This document shows, piece after piece, positions 60,041-64,000 of a stretch of 64,000 nt of DNA. The notes beneath the pieces were generated by a model that had not been told where the DNA came from, did not search any database, and saw only the letters and a list, made by a program, of their open reading frames with translations. Location: assembly GCF_029581195.1 (NCBI RefSeq), contig NZ_CP120737.1, forward strand, positions 1,860,001 to 1,924,000. The letters run 5' to 3'. The translations under genes and the position numbers were made by a program. Position 1 is the first letter of the stretch, and the number at the start of each line of letters is the position of its first letter. This stretch comes from Solwaraspora sp. WMMD791 (lineage in GTDB: Bacteria > Actinomycetota > Actinomycetes > Mycobacteriales > Micromonosporaceae).

Positions 60041-60147
60041 CGGCGTTGATGTCGAGGTCTCCGTAGACGTCGCGGCTGACAACAACGATCCCGCCAAGGA
60101 GCAGCGCCCCGGCGCCGAGCTGGCCCAGCTCTACCCCGGCGACCGGC

Positions 60148-62265
<2,118 letters not shown>

Positions 62266-62539
62266 GCCCACCAACGTACGCCGTGGGTCCGACATCTCGC
62301 GGTCGGTCGCCGACCGGCTTCGATATTGTCATTGTGTGGGTCGCCTCACCCGCGATACCGTGACGGGGTAGGCCGCTCGCGGCGGCCGCGCGGACCATCG
62401 GCAGCGCCCACACCGGCGCGCCGGAAGTCCGGACGTTCGGGTAGCTGCCCCGGCGCGAGTCGGCGAGCGCATCCGTAGTCGTCACGCCACGCGTGACCCG
62501 GCCGCCGCGAGCGCCCCACGTCTCAGCAGTTGCTTCCGG

Positions 62540-63733
62540 TCACGGCTGCCAGCCGGTCTCCTCGATCCACCGACGCAGACGCGGCCAGGCCTGGTCGAAC
62601 CAGGGCTCCTTCGCGGCCGCGTAGTCCTGGGTCGTCGGCGCGGTCGCGGCGATCCCCTGCTTGACGGCCAGGTAGTCGGCCCGCTCCCGCTCGTCGGCCC
62701 GCAGATGGTCACGGAACGCCAGGGCGTACCGCCAGCCGGGTGAGCCGGCGACCCGTACGTGCAGGTTGACCGCCCGGCCCGGGTCGGCGTTGGCATGCAG
62801 CCGTTTGGGCCAACGCCGCGTGGACGACGCCCCGCCGGGGTCCGGTTTCGGGCTGTCCCACCAGTCGCCGGGCCGCCGGGGGAACCCGGCGGCGGCCAGC
62901 GCCGGAGCGCAACCGTCGGCGTCGTCGAGGGAGTCGACGGTGAGCTGGACGTCGATGACGTCCTTGGCCGGCAGGCCGGGGACCGAGGTGGACCCGACGT
63001 GGTCGATCCGCCGGTCGGCACCGAGCACGTGCCGCAGCCGGGCGGCGATCCGCTCGTACTGGGCCGGCCAGGTCGGATCCGGTGGCGCGAGGACCGCCAC
63101 CGGGTCGCGCTCGGCCGGTTGGCCGGCGTGCAGGTTCGCCGCGTACGGCACCAGGCGGTCGCGCCAGAGCCGGTCGACGGCGGCGGCGAGGTCGTCGCGG
63201 CTGCCGTCGTTGGAGAGCAGGACGTCGGCGGCGGCGGCCCGGTGCGCGTCGTCGGCCTGGGCCCGGATCCGCGACAGCGCGGCGTCGTGGGTCATCCCCC
63301 GGTCGCGGGTCAACCGCTCGACGCGGACCGGTTCGGCCGCAGACACCACGACCACCAGGTGGTACGTGGCTGCCAGCCCGGTCTCCACCAGCAGCGGTAC
63401 GTCGTTGACCACGATCGCGTCGGCCGGCGCGGCGGCGGTCGCTTCGGCGGTGCGCCGGCGGACCCTCGGGTGCACGATGCCTTCGAGTCGGGACCGGGCG
63501 GCCGGGTCGGTGAAGACCAGAGCACCGAGCGCCGGTCGGTCCAGGGAGCCGTCAGCGGCGAGTACGTCGCGGCCGAAGGCGGCGACCACCTCGGCCAGCC
63601 CGTCGGTGCCCGGGGCGACGACGTCACGGGCCAACTGGTCGGCGTCGATGATCACCGCGCCGTGATCGGCGAGTCGGGTGGCGACCGCGCTCTTGCCGGC
63701 ACCGATCCCGCCGGTGAGGCCCACTGTCAGCAT
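62540..63733 (-). CDS. coaE: Dephospho-CoA kinase fused to a GrpB (UPF0157) domain
   Basis: 397 residues from ATG 63733 (MLTVGLTGGIGAGKSAVATR). Residues 1-200 are CoaE: P-loop GGIGAGKS, DADQLARDVVAPG, HPRVRRRT, VVNDVPLLVETGL. Residues ~215-397 are GrpB/UPF0157: WPAQYERIAARLRHVLGADR, IDHVGSTSVPGLPAKDVIDV, LHVRVAGSPGWRYALAFRDH. CoaE phosphorylates dephospho-CoA, the last step of CoA synthesis; the fused domain is common in actinobacteria, role unclear. Order rpsA-coaE-uvrB matches other actinobacteria. Confidence 0.97.
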   Translation of the reverse strand: MLTVGLTGGIGAGKSAVATRLADHGAVIIDADQLARDVVAPGTDGLAEVVAAFGRDVLAADGSLDRPALGALVFTDPAARSRLEGIVHPRVRRRTAEATAAAPADAIVVNDVPLLVETGLAATYHLVVVVSAAEPVRVERLTRDRGMTHDAALSRIRAQADDAHRAAAADVLLSNDGSRDDLAAAVDRLWRDRLVPYAANLHAGQPAERDPVAVLAPPDPTWPAQYERIAARLRHVLGADRRIDHVGSTSVPGLPAKDVIDVQLTVDSLDDADGCAPALAAAGFPRRPGDWWDSPKPDPGGASSTRRWPKRLHANADPGRAVNLHVRVAGSPGWRYALAFRDHLRADERERADYLAVKQGIAATAPTTQDYAAAKEPWFDQAWPRLRRWIEETGWQP

Positions 63734-63855
63734 GGGAGTCAGTGAACCGGATCCCGCCGGGTGCCGCCGCACCGGGGCACACCCGTCGGTCTGGCGTCGT
63801 GCGCGGAACCACCCGTCGGTCCGGCGTCGTGGCGTGGGCACAATCGCCCGAAACG

Positions 63856-63895
63856 CGGGTGGTCCCGGTGGGCTGATGCCCACCGGGACCACCCG
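63856..63895 (-). terminator. 18-bp hairpin terminator after rpsA
   Basis: CGGGTGGTCCCGGTGGGC (63856-63873), loop TGAT, perfect complement to 63895, flanked by pairing GAAAC/GTTTC. It is 70 bases past the rpsA stop. Confidence 0.9.
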
Positions 63896-63964
63896 GGTTT
63901 CGCGTCGGAGCTGGTCAGGCCGACGGGTGTCGGCCGGTCAGCTCAGCACCTGCCGCCGGTCGAC

Positions 63965-64000
63965 TCAGCTCTTGCCGCCGGCCAGCTTCTCGCGCAGCGC
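63965..64000 (-). CDS. rpsA: 30S ribosomal protein S1, C-terminal end
   Basis: Only the last 11 codons and stop: ALREKLAGGKS, the usual tail of actinobacterial S1. Supported by synteny with coaE and uvrB and by the terminator that follows. The rest lies outside the window. Confidence 0.75.
   Translation of the reverse strand, partial: ALREKLAGGKS

Noticed and set aside
63779-63830. Direct repeat ACCCGTCGGT...GGCGTCGTG near coaE
   Set aside because: Two imperfect copies of ~20 bases, no mobile signature; no function inferred.

Overview
The window is high-GC actinobacterial DNA. Gene content fits Micromonosporaceae or a close relative: rpsA-coaE-uvrB synteny with a CoaE-GrpB fusion, Lsr2, DUF397, DUF742, ECF42 sigma factor with its DGPF partner, many secreted proteins, and GTG or TTG starts with overlapping GTGA/ATGA junctions. 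The family-level placement is an inference from content; no 16S or marker alignment was possible.

Left end (1-5.2 kb) is an accessory, decaying region. It holds the tail of a terpene-cyclase-like gene, a wrecked DUF742 gene, a DoxX-like membrane protein, Lsr2 and a DUF2726 gene. These lie between two divergent copies of an IS605/TnpB-type element, one a short deletion derivative and one nearly complete but broken. From 5.2 to 8.1 kb is a leftward redox operon: small membrane protein, ApbE flavinyltransferase, ferric-reductase-like membrane protein with an ADPGY-repeat tail, ferredoxin. From 8.3 to 14.4 kb are secreted proteins (metzincin protease, FnIII-CBM2 protein, two divergent DUF4360 paralogues). 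Between them, at 12.2-12.6 kb, is a structured non-coding stretch in which tRNA 3' halves precede matching tRNA 5' halves, the signature of circularly permuted tRNA genes.

From 14.5 to 26.9 kb: a GT4 glycosyltransferase, a PemK/MazF-like protein, a rhamnogalacturonan lyase, a complete five-gene peptide ABC transporter, an ECF42 sigma factor with DGPF protein, and a PadR regulator. From 27.0 to 30.8 kb a cobalamin riboswitch precedes class Ia ribonucleotide reductase nrdAB. From 30.8 to 36.1 kb: an MFS transporter, a CopC / PCu(A)C / DyP-peroxidase copper module, an iron-box-controlled siderophore-interacting protein and a GH43 remnant.

From 36.1 to 51.5 kb: SDR and alpha/beta-hydrolase genes including a coupled three-gene operon with a 468-residue protein of unknown function, an amidase, a CocE-type hydrolase with a MarR regulator divergent from an MMPL transporter, typA, and terC behind a probable yybP-ykoY (Mn) riboswitch. 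From 52.6 to 58.0 kb is the complete STM4011-STM4015 cluster (two radical SAM proteins, a sulfatase-fold hydrolase, an ATP-grasp protein, a leucine-rich-repeat-like protein), translationally coupled and of unknown function. The right end carries a PadR-HAAS regulatory pair with a 26-bp palindrome over its start codon, a DUF397 gene beside a degenerate DUF5753 partner, uvrB, coaE and the last codons of rpsA.

The strongest candidates for something undescribed are the permuted tRNA-like pieces at 12.3-12.5 kb and the STM4011-4015 cluster.
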